Positions 16,118-24,762 of a stretch of 64,000 bases of DNA are shown here, piece by piece (position 1 is the first letter of the stretch; every line of letters starts with the position of its first letter). A program made the position numbers and the translations under genes. Origin of the DNA: CADEGL01 sp050180485 (lineage in GTDB: Bacteria > Pseudomonadota > Alphaproteobacteria > CADEGL01); assembly GCA_050180485.1 (NCBI GenBank), contig JBFXED010000021.1, positions 1 through 64,000 of the forward strand, written 5' to 3'. The notes under the pieces were generated by a model, which saw only the letters and a program-made list of their open reading frames with translations, did not search any database and was not told the origin of the DNA.

Positions 16118-18313
16118 TTGAACACCACCCCAAGCGCGACTGGAACGGATGCCGACGCGATTTTCTCGGCCGCGCTGGCGCACCATCAGGCCGGCCGGCT
16201 GCGCGAGGCCCAGACCGGCTACCGCTCGGCCCTCCAAGCCAAGGCCGATCACGCGCCATCGCTCCACTATCTTGGCCTTTTGGCCCATCAGGTCGGCCAG
16301 AACGACCTGGCCGTTTCGCTCATCAGCCGCGCCGTCGCCGCCGACCGCGGCAACGCGCTTTACGCCTACAATTTGGGCGAGGCCTACCGGGCGCTGGAGA
16401 AATTCGAACAAGCCATCGCCGGGTATCGTCAGGCGCTGGCGCTCGATCCCGAATTGGCGGACGCGCATTTCGCGCTCGGCAATGCGCTGTACGAGCAGAA
16501 GCGGGTCGGCGAAGCCATTGCCGCCTACCGGCGCGCGGTCGAACTGACGCCGGAAGATCCCGAAGCCTGGAGCAATCTCGGCAATGCCCTTATGGACCAA
16601 AAAGCCCACGGGGAGGCTGGGGAGTGCTATCGCCGCGCGATCAAGGCCGATCCGTCCTATCTGCCGGCCTACATCAACCTGGGCACCGTCCTCATCGGCG
16701 CCAAGCGCCATGACGAGGCCGCCGCGCTGTTCCGCGGCGTGCTCGCGCGCGACGAGCAAGTGCCCGAAGGCCATTACAATCTGGGCAACGCGCTGTTCGC
16801 CTTGCACAAGATCGACGAGGCCGTGGCCAGCTATCAGCGCGCGCTGAGCCTGCGGCCAGGCTTTGCCGAGGCGCATAACGCGCTGGGCCTCGCGCTGCAG
16901 AAGCGCAACGATCCCTCTTCCGCGACCGAATCCTTCCTCAAGGCGATCGCGCTCAAGAAAGATTACGTCGAGGCACACACCAACCTGGGCGGTGCCTTGG
17001 TCGATTTGCGCCGCTTCGACGACGCTCTGGGTGCCTTGAACGAAGCGCTGCGTCTCGACCCGAATCATGCCGAGGCGCACAACCAGATCGCCAGCACCCT
17101 GTCGCTGATCGGCCGGATCGACGAAGCCATCGTCAGCGCCCGCCGCGCGCTGGATGCCAAACCGGACTTCGCGGAAGCCCATTACATGATGGGCGTCCTG
17201 GTCGAACAGCAGGGAAAGTTCGACGAAGCCGTGGAATGGCAGCGCAAGGCGCTGGCCCTCGATCCGACCCTGTCGGAAGCGCACTACCATATGACATTGA
17301 GCGGCCGTGCGACGAAGGAAGCCGCCGGCACGGCCGAAATGGAGCGATTGCTCGAAACGGGAAACTTGGACGACCGCCAGCGCGCGAATCTGCATTTCGC
17401 GCTCGGGAACGCGGCCGACCACACGGGCGACTACGAGCGCGCGTGGAGACATTTCCGCGCGGCGAACGACCTGAAGAAAGCCGAGGCGTCATTCGACGAA
17501 GGCGGTGTCGGCCCTTACGTCGATGCGCTGATCGACACCTTCGACGCGGACTACTTCGCCACGCGTCAGAATATCGGTAGCCGCTCCGAACTGCCCGTCT
17601 TCGTGTTGGGCATGCCGCGCTCGGGCACCACGCTGGCCGAACAGATCATCGCCAGCCATCCGCGCGCATTCGGCGCGGGCGAGTTGGAACATATGGGCCA
17701 ACTCACCTCGAGTTTGCCCGAGCTGTTGCAGACGCCGGTGCCTTATCCGAAGGCCGCCGAGTTGATCGACGCCACCAATGCCAGGCGCGTCGCGGACCAT
17801 TATCTGGCCGCTCTGCGCGAACGCGCGCCCAAGGCCGACCGCGTCGTCGACAAGATGCCGCTCAACTTCCTGCGCGTGGGTCTGATCGCGACGCTCCTAC
17901 CCAATGCCCGCATCATTCATACCCGCCGCGATCCCATGGACACTTGCGTGTCCTGTTACTTCCAGCATTTCGCGCGCGGCTTCCACTTCTCCTATGACCT
18001 GGCCAATCTGGGCCTCTATTACCGCGAGTACGAGCGCCTGATGGCGCATTGGCACAAGGTTCTGCCCGGCCGCATCCTGGACGTGCAGTACGAGACGTTG
18101 ATCGCGGAACAAGAGGCCGGCATCCGCAAGATCATCGATTTCTGCGGGCTGGAGTGGGATGCGCGCTGCCTCGCGTTCCACGAAACCGACCGGCAGGTGC
18201 GGACGGCCAGCTTTTGGCAGGTGCGGCAACCGCTTTACGCGTCTTCCGTCGGCCGTTGGCGTCATTATGAAAAGCATCTTGAGCCGCTGAAAGCAGCCTT
18301 GGGCCTGGCATGA
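16118..18313 (+). CDS. TPR-sulfotransferase fusion protein
   Basis: A 731-residue protein: about eleven TPRs (residues 5-430), then a PAPS-dependent sulfotransferase domain (about 491-730). The domain has the 5'-phosphosulfate loop GMPRSGTTLAEQI and the 3'-phosphate-binding region RIIHTRRDPMDTCVSCYF. It resembles bacterial relatives of tyrosyl-protein sulfotransferase. The start is TTG at 16118 with GGAAGG about ten bases upstream. It overlaps the next gene by 4 bases. Substrate unknown: a protein, glycan or peptide held by the TPRs is likely. Confidence 0.9.
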   Translation: MNTTPSATGTDADAIFSAALAHHQAGRLREAQTGYRSALQAKADHAPSLHYLGLLAHQVGQNDLAVSLISRAVAADRGNALYAYNLGEAYRALEKFEQAIAGYRQALALDPELADAHFALGNALYEQKRVGEAIAAYRRAVELTPEDPEAWSNLGNALMDQKAHGEAGECYRRAIKADPSYLPAYINLGTVLIGAKRHDEAAALFRGVLARDEQVPEGHYNLGNALFALHKIDEAVASYQRALSLRPGFAEAHNALGLALQKRNDPSSATESFLKAIALKKDYVEAHTNLGGALVDLRRFDDALGALNEALRLDPNHAEAHNQIASTLSLIGRIDEAIVSARRALDAKPDFAEAHYMMGVLVEQQGKFDEAVEWQRKALALDPTLSEAHYHMTLSGRATKEAAGTAEMERLLETGNLDDRQRANLHFALGNAADHTGDYERAWRHFRAANDLKKAEASFDEGGVGPYVDALIDTFDADYFATRQNIGSRSELPVFVLGMPRSGTTLAEQIIASHPRAFGAGELEHMGQLTSSLPELLQTPVPYPKAAELIDATNARRVADHYLAALRERAPKADRVVDKMPLNFLRVGLIATLLPNARIIHTRRDPMDTCVSCYFQHFARGFHFSYDLANLGLYYREYERLMAHWHKVLPGRILDVQYETLIAEQEAGIRKIIDFCGLEWDARCLAFHETDRQVRTASFWQVRQPLYASSVGRWRHYEKHLEPLKAALGLA

Positions 18314-19083
18314 TCGCGCGCGCCGTCACGGTTTGTCTGGCCACCCTCGCGCTTGCCGCCTGCGCGGGCGAAGGGAAGCCAAAAAGCGATCCGCCGATGA
18401 CGTTGAGCTACCGTTCCAGCGCCGCGGCGGGAACAGCAGGCACCTTCCAAAATTACCAGCAGGTCGTTCAGAAGACCGCGCCATCCTATGTGCGCGTCAA
18501 GATCACGGACCCGAATGCCGGCAAGGACGCCTCGACCGACACGGTTAATGGCGCCAGCGGCGTAATCGTCGATCCGTCGGGCCTGGTGGTGACCGCCGCG
18601 CATATCGCGCTCGACACCAAGCTGGCCGTCCAGGTCGTCACGTTCGACGGCCAGTATCACAAAGGGACTATTCTGCGGGTGGATCGCAACAGAGAGCTGG
18701 CCCTGATCCGCATCACCCCATTCGCCGGCATTCAGTCCGCGCCACTCGCCGATTCCGCCAAACTCACCGTGGGCGAGCCGGTCTTCGCCATCGGCACACC
18801 CGACAACAAGCCCGGCGTCGTCTCGCTCGGCCAGGTGGTCGAGACCAAGCACGCCGAGCGGTTGGAATATAACGGCTTCGGCTTCGACGACGCGGTCAAG
18901 CTGCGGATCGAGGTGGACCCCGGCAATTCAGGGGGGCCGGTCTATGACAGCCAGGGCCGTCTGATCGGCATCATCGCGGCCTTCGTGCTGGGCAACACGG
19001 ACGCGGCGAAGAACTACAAGCTCTCCTACCTGGCCTATGCGGTGCCGTCGAACGCCATCCGCGCCTATATGGGCAACCGCTGA
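18310..19083 (+). CDS. Trypsin-like serine protease, predicted lipoprotein
   Basis: A 257-residue chymotrypsin-fold protein with a lipoprotein signal peptide (lipobox LAAC, Cys18). The catalytic His is in VVTAAHIA (His98) and the nucleophile in PGNSGGP (Ser207). In the strand that normally carries the catalytic Asp (DLAVL in DegP) it has RELALIRI, so Glu129 stands at that position. There is no PDZ domain, so it is not a full DegP/HtrA. Overlap with the TPR-sulfotransferase suggests coupled expression, perhaps envelope processing of the same substrate. Confidence 0.85.
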   Translation: MIARAVTVCLATLALAACAGEGKPKSDPPMTLSYRSSAAAGTAGTFQNYQQVVQKTAPSYVRVKITDPNAGKDASTDTVNGASGVIVDPSGLVVTAAHIALDTKLAVQVVTFDGQYHKGTILRVDRNRELALIRITPFAGIQSAPLADSAKLTVGEPVFAIGTPDNKPGVVSLGQVVETKHAERLEYNGFGFDDAVKLRIEVDPGNSGGPVYDSQGRLIGIIAAFVLGNTDAAKNYKLSYLAYAVPSNAIRAYMGNR

Positions 19084-19089
19084 CGCCGC

Positions 19090-20595
19090 TCAGAAGGCGT
19101 AAGTCAGCGTGATCTCGGTCAGATACCAAGTCCGGTTGAAATCGGTCGATGCGTTGGGAAAATTCGAAACGGCGTTCTGAAGATATTGCCGCGCGCCCGC
19201 GCCGGCCCAGGCGAAGCTTTGGGCAAGGGCGAGATTGATCTTGCTGGTGATCGACCACGATGCGATGAGATCCAATTCGTCCAGCGCATGGCTCGACGTG
19301 GCGCCGATCTGCCCGGGTTCGTCGTAATAGTTCCGGTAGAAAAACCCGTAGAGAGCGAGATCCTTCAAGGGATTGGCGGAAATGCCGATCTGGTGCGTGT
19401 TCTGGTTGCTGTTGAACAAAAAGCTCTGGGCCGCGATCTCGCCCAGGAACCACGTGCCGTAGCCGCGGCCGACCGTATAGAACAACGGGTCGAAGGAGCG
19501 TTTAACGTCGTCGCTTGAGTTCCCGTCGCCGCTGAAATGGGTGTAGCGATAGAAGATGTGCGGCGTCCAAGACGCATTGGAGAACGTCCAGCCGGGCTCG
19601 GCATACCAGCCGTTGGCGCGCACCTTGTCGCCGGTGTGGTTGTTGTATTCGTAGGCGTATTCGCCATAGAACGTCAGGTCTTGCACATCCGGGATCATGC
19701 TTCCGCCGAAGCGGGCGGAAAGGACGCCCAATCCCTTGCGGTCGGAGGTGGAGCTGATCTGCGAAATGCCGCCGGGGCAATTCCGGGTCGAAAAGCATCC
19801 CGCGCTGTCGGCATCATAGATGTACATCGCCATGATGCCCGCGTAGCGCGCGCGGTCCGTGTAAGCGAAACGCCCGTCGCCATCCTTTTTTGATTCAAAC
19901 CATTCGATATTCGTGCCGACGAAGTCCGTTCGCGGCCAGTCGAGGCCATTCAAGAGCGTCTGGTCGGTGGTCGAGCGCAAAAGGAACAGATCGGCGCGGA
20001 CGGGATCGGTATTGACCCGAACCACGCCGAGTCCGTCGAACGCCGAGCGCGGCGACATGGAATTGGCGGCGCGGGCACCTGAGTTGAGGGTGCCATCGCC
20101 GATCAGGAAGGCATCGCCAACCTGGAAGTTCTGACGCCCCAAGCGGGCGTCGAGCGCATCCGCGCCAAGCTCGTTGAATACACCGCCGGATCGCCATCCC
20201 ACGAAGGCTTCTTCGACCGCGATATGGCTCGGGTTGCCCCATGTGCTGGAGACCAGGTTCGCATCGCCGTCGCCGCGCGTGGCCGCGCCGATAGCGCTGC
20301 CTCCGGCGTAAAACTCGCCGGCGTTCGCTGAAACGAAAGACATCTTCAACGACGGAAGGATGAAACCTTCGAACCAGACCGGGTCTTGCGAGATCGGCTC
20401 GTTGCTGCCCGGCCGGTAGGTGCCGGCGCCAAACTGGGCGCCGGGAGCGGCGGAAAACTCGAAGCCGCCCGCGAAGCCGGCATCCAGCGCGAATCCCCCG
20501 CTCTCATAGAATCGCCAATCGGCGTGCGCTCTATGTTCCGAGACGGCGGCAAACAACAGGACGAGGAGCGCCAGCAGGCGTGCCAAGCGACCCAT
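19090..20595 (-). CDS. Outer-membrane beta-barrel protein, alginate-export-like (paralogue 1)
   Basis: A 501-residue secreted barrel with a signal peptide (1-25, cleavage after HAHA-like AHA) and C-terminal LTYAF with terminal Phe. The strand patterns GRQNFQVGDAFLIGDG and FFLRSTTDQTLLNGL resemble the alginate-export/AlgE-like fold; I cannot show an alginate substrate. The ATG at 20595 is chosen because the signal peptide begins there (MGRLARLLALLVLLF). It is followed on the same strand 101 bases upstream by an equally long paralogue. No alginate biosynthesis genes are near. Confidence 0.75.
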   Translation of the reverse strand: MGRLARLLALLVLLFAAVSEHRAHADWRFYESGGFALDAGFAGGFEFSAAPGAQFGAGTYRPGSNEPISQDPVWFEGFILPSLKMSFVSANAGEFYAGGSAIGAATRGDGDANLVSSTWGNPSHIAVEEAFVGWRSGGVFNELGADALDARLGRQNFQVGDAFLIGDGTLNSGARAANSMSPRSAFDGLGVVRVNTDPVRADLFLLRSTTDQTLLNGLDWPRTDFVGTNIEWFESKKDGDGRFAYTDRARYAGIMAMYIYDADSAGCFSTRNCPGGISQISSTSDRKGLGVLSARFGGSMIPDVQDLTFYGEYAYEYNNHTGDKVRANGWYAEPGWTFSNASWTPHIFYRYTHFSGDGNSSDDVKRSFDPLFYTVGRGYGTWFLGEIAAQSFLFNSNQNTHQIGISANPLKDLALYGFFYRNYYDEPGQIGATSSHALDELDLIASWSITSKINLALAQSFAWAGAGARQYLQNAVSNFPNASTDFNRTWYLTEITLTYAF

Positions 20596-20696
20596 GCAAC
20601 GATCGAATCCCTCAATGAGCTTTACGAAACGGCCCAGATTCCCGCACCTTGGCGGAGGGATGCGATGGTGTCCATCGATACGGTATGGAAGGCCAC

Positions 20697-22202
20697 TCAG
20701 AACGCGTAGGTCAGCGTGACTTCGGTGACCGTCCACGGGCGGTTGAAGCTGGTCGGCGGATTGTTGAAGCCAGACGTGGCGTCTTGCAGGAACTGCCGCG
20801 CGCCCTTGCCCGACCAGGCGACGCCCACAACGCCCGCGAGCGATAGCTGGCCGGTAATGGCCCACTGGGCGACGAAGTCCAACTCGTCCATGGCATGGCT
20901 GGCGGTGCCGCCGAACTGGCCGGGCTGGTCATAGGAGAAACGATAATAGATCGCGCTGAGGGTCAAATCGGCTGCGGGATTGGCCGAGACGCCGAGCTGA
21001 TGCGTGTTCTGATTGCTGTTGAACAGGAAGTACTGGCCGGCGATCTCGCCCATGGTCCAGGTTCCGTAACCGCGACCGCTCGTATAGAAGAGCGGATCGA
21101 ACGACTGCTTGGTGCCGTCGTTCGGGTTGCTGTCGCCGCTGAAATGGCTGTAGCGGTAATAGACGCGCGGCGCCCACGCGACCGACGAGAACGACCAGCC
21201 CGGCTCGGCGTACCAGGCGTTGGCGCGCACCCGATCGCCGCCGCGGCTGTTGTATTCGTAGGCGTATTCGCCATAGAGCGTGAAATCCGGCAAAGCCGGA
21301 ATCATGTTTCCACCGAGGCGCGCGGCGATCACGCCGAGCCCCTTGCGATCGGCACTGGCCGAAATCTCGGACGGGCCCAACAGGCAATTCACGAATGAAA
21401 AGCAACCCGCATTGTCTGCGTCGTAGGCATACATCGCCATAAGCCCGACATAACGCGCACGGTCGATGTAAGCCGAACGCCCTTGCCCGTCCTGCTTGGA
21501 TTCGAACCACTCCACGTTGCCGCCGAAGAAGTCCGTGCGCGGCTGATCCAGCCCTGTCAGAAGCGTCTGATCGGTCGTGGAGCGCAGCAGGAACAGATCG
21601 CCGCGCACAGGATCGGTGTTCACCTGGGCCACACCCAGCCCGTCGAAGGCGAGGCGCGGGTTCAGGATGTAAGCCGCGCGGCGGCCGGCGTCGAACGTGC
21701 CGTCGCCGATCAGGAACGCATCGCCCACCTGGAACGGTTGGCGGCCCACTCGGATATCCAGGGCGTTGCTGGGCAAATCGCCGAGGACGTCGCCGGATCG
21801 CCAACCGACGAAGGCGTTCTCCACCGCGATGTGCTGCGGATTGCCGAAGGTGAGGCTGTTGAGGTTCGCATCGCCGTCGCCGCGCGTCATGGCGCCCACG
21901 GCGCTGACGTCGCCAAAGAATTCACCCGCGCCGGACGAGATGAAGGACGCCTTGAGGTTTGGCGCGACGTAGCCCTCGAACCAGACCGGATTCTTGGCGA
22001 TGAGCTGGTTGTTGTTCTGGGTGTATGTGCCCGCGCCGAACTGGGCGCTGGGGCTGGAGAAGAGACCTGTCCCGGCCGTAAAGCCGGCATCGAGGGCGAA
22101 ACCACCGTCTTCGTAGAATCGCCAGCCGGCATACGCACCGCGTGCCAGGACGGCCGCGGCGAGAAGGATGGGGACGGCGAGAAGGCGGATCGGGCGGCCC
22201 AT
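20697..22202 (-). CDS. Outer-membrane beta-barrel protein, alginate-export-like (paralogue 2)
   Basis: This is also exactly 501 residues, collinear with its neighbour throughout: WRFYEDGGFALDAGF, RGDGDAN, GRQPFQVGDAFLIGDG, YGEYAYEYN, FNSNQNTHQ, terminal LTYAF. The signal peptide is 1-25. The two genes are a tandem duplication that has diverged moderately along its length without gaps. It begins 22 bases from the end of the LysR gene on the same strand, so LysR may be transcribed ahead of it. Transport substrate unknown. Confidence 0.75.
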   Translation of the reverse strand: MGRPIRLLAVPILLAAAVLARGAYAGWRFYEDGGFALDAGFTAGTGLFSSPSAQFGAGTYTQNNNQLIAKNPVWFEGYVAPNLKASFISSGAGEFFGDVSAVGAMTRGDGDANLNSLTFGNPQHIAVENAFVGWRSGDVLGDLPSNALDIRVGRQPFQVGDAFLIGDGTFDAGRRAAYILNPRLAFDGLGVAQVNTDPVRGDLFLLRSTTDQTLLTGLDQPRTDFFGGNVEWFESKQDGQGRSAYIDRARYVGLMAMYAYDADNAGCFSFVNCLLGPSEISASADRKGLGVIAARLGGNMIPALPDFTLYGEYAYEYNSRGGDRVRANAWYAEPGWSFSSVAWAPRVYYRYSHFSGDSNPNDGTKQSFDPLFYTSGRGYGTWTMGEIAGQYFLFNSNQNTHQLGVSANPAADLTLSAIYYRFSYDQPGQFGGTASHAMDELDFVAQWAITGQLSLAGVVGVAWSGKGARQFLQDATSGFNNPPTSFNRPWTVTEVTLTYAF

Positions 22203-22224
22203 GACGGGTCGGTGAATCCCTCGC

Positions 22225-23160
22225 TCAAGCCGTCGGATTGGCGGGCGTGTCCCAGTACGGATTGGGCCCAAACCGGTCGGCCAGGAAATCGACGAAGACG
22301 CGCACCTTGGCTGACAGATGCCGGCTGTGCGGATAGACGGCATAGACCGAGGCGCGGTTGGGCAGATAGTCGCGCAGCACCTCCTTCAGTCGCCCGGCCT
22401 GGACGTCGGGGCCGACGATGAAGGACGGCAGCACCGCGACGCCCAATCCGGCCAACAGCGCCTGGCGGATCGCATCGCCATTGTTCGCGCGCAGATTGCC
22501 TCGCACCGAGACCGAGCGCGTGCCTTCGCCGTCGACGAACTGCCATTGGTCGGTATCGGACACATACGCATAGCTAAGGCAGTTGTGCTTAGCCAAATCG
22601 TCGGGCGTGCGCGGTTCGCCATGCTTCGCAAAGTAGGCCGGCGCGCCGCACAGGACGCGCCGGTCGGGCGCCAGGCGCCGCGCGATCAGGCTGGAATCGG
22701 TCAGCCGGGCAATGCGGATGGCGACATCGAAGCCCTCGTCGATCAAATCCACGAACCGGTCGTTCATCGTCATATCCACGCGCACCTCGGGATAGCGCGC
22801 GAGAAAATCGGGTATCGCCGGCGCGATATGGAGATGGCCGAAGGTCATCGGCGCGTTAACCCGCAATGTGCCGCGCGGTTCGGATTGCAGATGGGTGACG
22901 GCCAGCTCCGCCTCCTGCGCCTCGGCCACCACGCGTGCGCAGCGATCGTAGAAGGCGGCGCCGGTTTCCGTGAGGCTCAGACGGCGGGTGGTCCGATTCA
23001 AGAGGCGCGCGCCGAGCCGGTCCTCCAGGCGCGTGATCTGCTTCGAGACGGCGGATTTCGACAGGCCCAGTTCGGTGGCGGCGGCCGTGAAGCTGCGCGC
23101 CTCCACGACTTTGGCGAACACCGCCATGCCGGCCAGGCTGTCCAACGGCGCTAGAGTCAT
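22225..23160 (-). CDS. LysR-family transcriptional regulator
   Basis: A 311-residue LTTR with an N-terminal winged helix (FAKVVEARSFTAAATELGLS, SAVSKQITRLEDRLGARLL, about 14-55, quoted in part) and a periplasmic-binding-protein-like effector domain, typical of the CrgA/AaeR branch. It is divergent from doxX and the dioxygenase gene, which it likely regulates, and just upstream of the outer-membrane pair on the same strand. The intergenic region carries a perfect T-N11-A dyad (see 23227-23239). Confidence 0.92.
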   Translation of the reverse strand: MTLAPLDSLAGMAVFAKVVEARSFTAAATELGLSKSAVSKQITRLEDRLGARLLNRTTRRLSLTETGAAFYDRCARVVAEAQEAELAVTHLQSEPRGTLRVNAPMTFGHLHIAPAIPDFLARYPEVRVDMTMNDRFVDLIDEGFDVAIRIARLTDSSLIARRLAPDRRVLCGAPAYFAKHGEPRTPDDLAKHNCLSYAYVSDTDQWQFVDGEGTRSVSVRGNLRANNGDAIRQALLAGLGVAVLPSFIVGPDVQAGRLKEVLRDYLPNRASVYAVYPHSRHLSAKVRVFVDFLADRFGPNPYWDTPANPTA

Positions 23161-23226
23161 TGGCTATTTCCTGGAAACAATACTTGTCCATTTAACGAAT
23201 TTTCAGATCGAACGGAAACATCTATC

Positions 23227-23239
23227 TGTTCGCCGAACA
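23227..23239. promoter_or_regulatory. Candidate LysR-type operator (T-N11-A)
   Basis: TGTTCGCCGAACA is a perfect dyad with 6-base arms and a T-N11-A frame, the LTTR consensus geometry. It lies 67 bases upstream of the lysR start and 146 before doxX. A second dyad, TTTCCTGGAAA, sits at 23167-23177 next to the lysR start. Confidence 0.5.
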
Positions 23240-23384
23240 TGCTCGGCAATGGCGAATTTCTAAGAAAACGGCCGGGGACCGGCGGGCTCCCCGTCCGCCG
23301 AGATGGTGGCGAAACGAGCGCGGAAGGCTTCAAGATAGCGGACCGTTCGTAACCGGCGGCTCATGAAGGATGGGAGAAAACGAT

Positions 23385-23855
23385 ATGACCGAAAAGGTCG
23401 ACCGCTCCAAGTTGATCATTCCCGCCGTGGCGCCCCTTTACGAGGGGCTCAGCTGCGTAGCGTACCCCTTGATGCGCATCGTCGTCGGCGGTTTCCTGAT
23501 CCCGCACGGCATGCAGAAGCTGTTCGGCGCATTCGGCGGCGGCGGCCTTGAGGGCACCGCGGCCGGCTTCGCCAAGATGGGGCTGGAGCCTGCGTCGCTT
23601 ATGGCGATCCTGGCCGGCGGCACGGAATTCTTCGGCGGCATCCTGATCGCACTGGGGTTGTTCACACGCATCGCAGCGGCGGGCGCCGTGATCCTGCTGT
23701 TGGTCGCCTCGATCCATGTCCACTACGCCAACGGCTTCTTCGCCGGCAAAGGCGGCTATGAATACGCGCTCCTGTGGGCGGTGATGGCGTTCTACGTCTT
23801 CGTGCGCGGCGGCGGGCATTGCTCAATCGACCGCAAGATTGGCAAGGAGTTCTGA
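23385..23855 (+). CDS. DoxX family membrane protein
   Basis: A 156-residue protein with four predicted membrane spans (about 24-44, 62-85, 85-105, 115-135) and the DoxX features LMRIVVGGFLIPHGMQKLF and EFFGGILIALGLFTRIAA. DoxX proteins are linked to redox or sulfur stress, but many are of unknown role. GGGAGAAAA before ATG 23385 fixes this start rather than the ATG at 23370, which lies inside the binding site. The dioxygenase gene follows after 31 bases, probably in an operon under the divergent LysR. Confidence 0.88.
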   Translation: MTEKVDRSKLIIPAVAPLYEGLSCVAYPLMRIVVGGFLIPHGMQKLFGAFGGGGLEGTAAGFAKMGLEPASLMAILAGGTEFFGGILIALGLFTRIAAAGAVILLLVASIHVHYANGFFAGKGGYEYALLWAVMAFYVFVRGGGHCSIDRKIGKEF

Positions 23856-23886
23856 TCGTCGTGCGGCGGTGCGTGAAAGGCATGGC

Positions 23887-24669
23887 ATGACCAAGTGGCC
23901 CAGCATCTTCGTCGGCCACGGCAGTCCCGGCATGATCCTGGAGCGTGCCGCCGCGCGCGATTTTCTGGCCGGCTTGGGCCGGCAGATGGGGAAACCCAAG
24001 GCCATCCTCGTCGCGACCGCACATTGGGAAACCGGCGCACCTTCCGTGGGCGCCGCCGACAAGCCCGAGACCATCCACGATTTCTTCGGCTTCCCGCAGG
24101 AACTGTACCGTATCGTCTACCCGGCATCCGGCGCGCCTGAAGTGGCCGTGCGCGCGCAGACGCTTTTGAACGAAGCGGGGTTCGATGCCGCGCTCGACCA
24201 TGCGCGCGGGCTCGACCACGGCGCCTGGTCGCCGCTCTATCTCATGTACCCCGACGCGGATGTGCCGGTGACGCAGATCTCGCTGCAGCCTCGTCGCGGA
24301 CCCGGTTATCACCTTTCCATCGGCCGCGCGCTCGAACCCTTGCGCGCGGAAGGCGTGCTGGTCATGGGCAGCGGCGCCATCACCCACAATCTGCAAGACT
24401 TCGGCCGATACGATCTCAACGATCCGCCCGCCGCCTACGCCGCCGAGTTCGACTCGTGGGTGCGCGACGCGGTCACGCGCGGCGACACCGATGCCGTGGT
24501 GGACTATCGCCAGCGCGCGCCACACGCCGCGCGCAACCAGCCCAGCGAGGAGCATTTCCTGCCGCTCCTGGTCGCCATGGGCGCCGGCGGCGAAGGCGCC
24601 AAGGGACGCACGCTCCACGCGGGCTTCACCTACGGCTTCCTATCGATGGCGGCCTACGCGTTCGATTAG
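23887..24669 (+). CDS. Extradiol aromatic ring-opening dioxygenase, DODA/YgiD type
   Basis: A 260-residue class III (LigB-fold) extradiol dioxygenase. Metal and acid-base candidates seen are His11 (VGHGSPG), His46 (ATAHWET), His64, His111 (LDHGAWSPL), His167 (GSGAITHNL) and His223 (SEEHFLPL). YgiD members cleave catechols such as DOPA in vitro. The DoxX-DODA pair with a divergent LysR is a recurring bacterial arrangement; a role in handling quinones or catechols is inference. The ATG at 23887 is preceded by an overlapping ATG at 23882 in another frame. Confidence 0.9.
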   Translation: MTKWPSIFVGHGSPGMILERAAARDFLAGLGRQMGKPKAILVATAHWETGAPSVGAADKPETIHDFFGFPQELYRIVYPASGAPEVAVRAQTLLNEAGFDAALDHARGLDHGAWSPLYLMYPDADVPVTQISLQPRRGPGYHLSIGRALEPLRAEGVLVMGSGAITHNLQDFGRYDLNDPPAAYAAEFDSWVRDAVTRGDTDAVVDYRQRAPHAARNQPSEEHFLPLLVAMGAGGEGAKGRTLHAGFTYGFLSMAAYAFD

Positions 24670-24762
24670 CGTCACGCCCGCCAAATAGACCTGCGAAAAT
24701 CGCATACCCCGCCCGGGCGCACGCGCCTTGCGCGCAAAGGGGCGCGCGCATGTAATCCGGCG

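Noticed and set aside
19090..22202. Assignment of the two barrels as alginate exporters of an alginate gene cluster
   Set aside because: Fold resemblance only; no alginate synthesis genes are present in the window.
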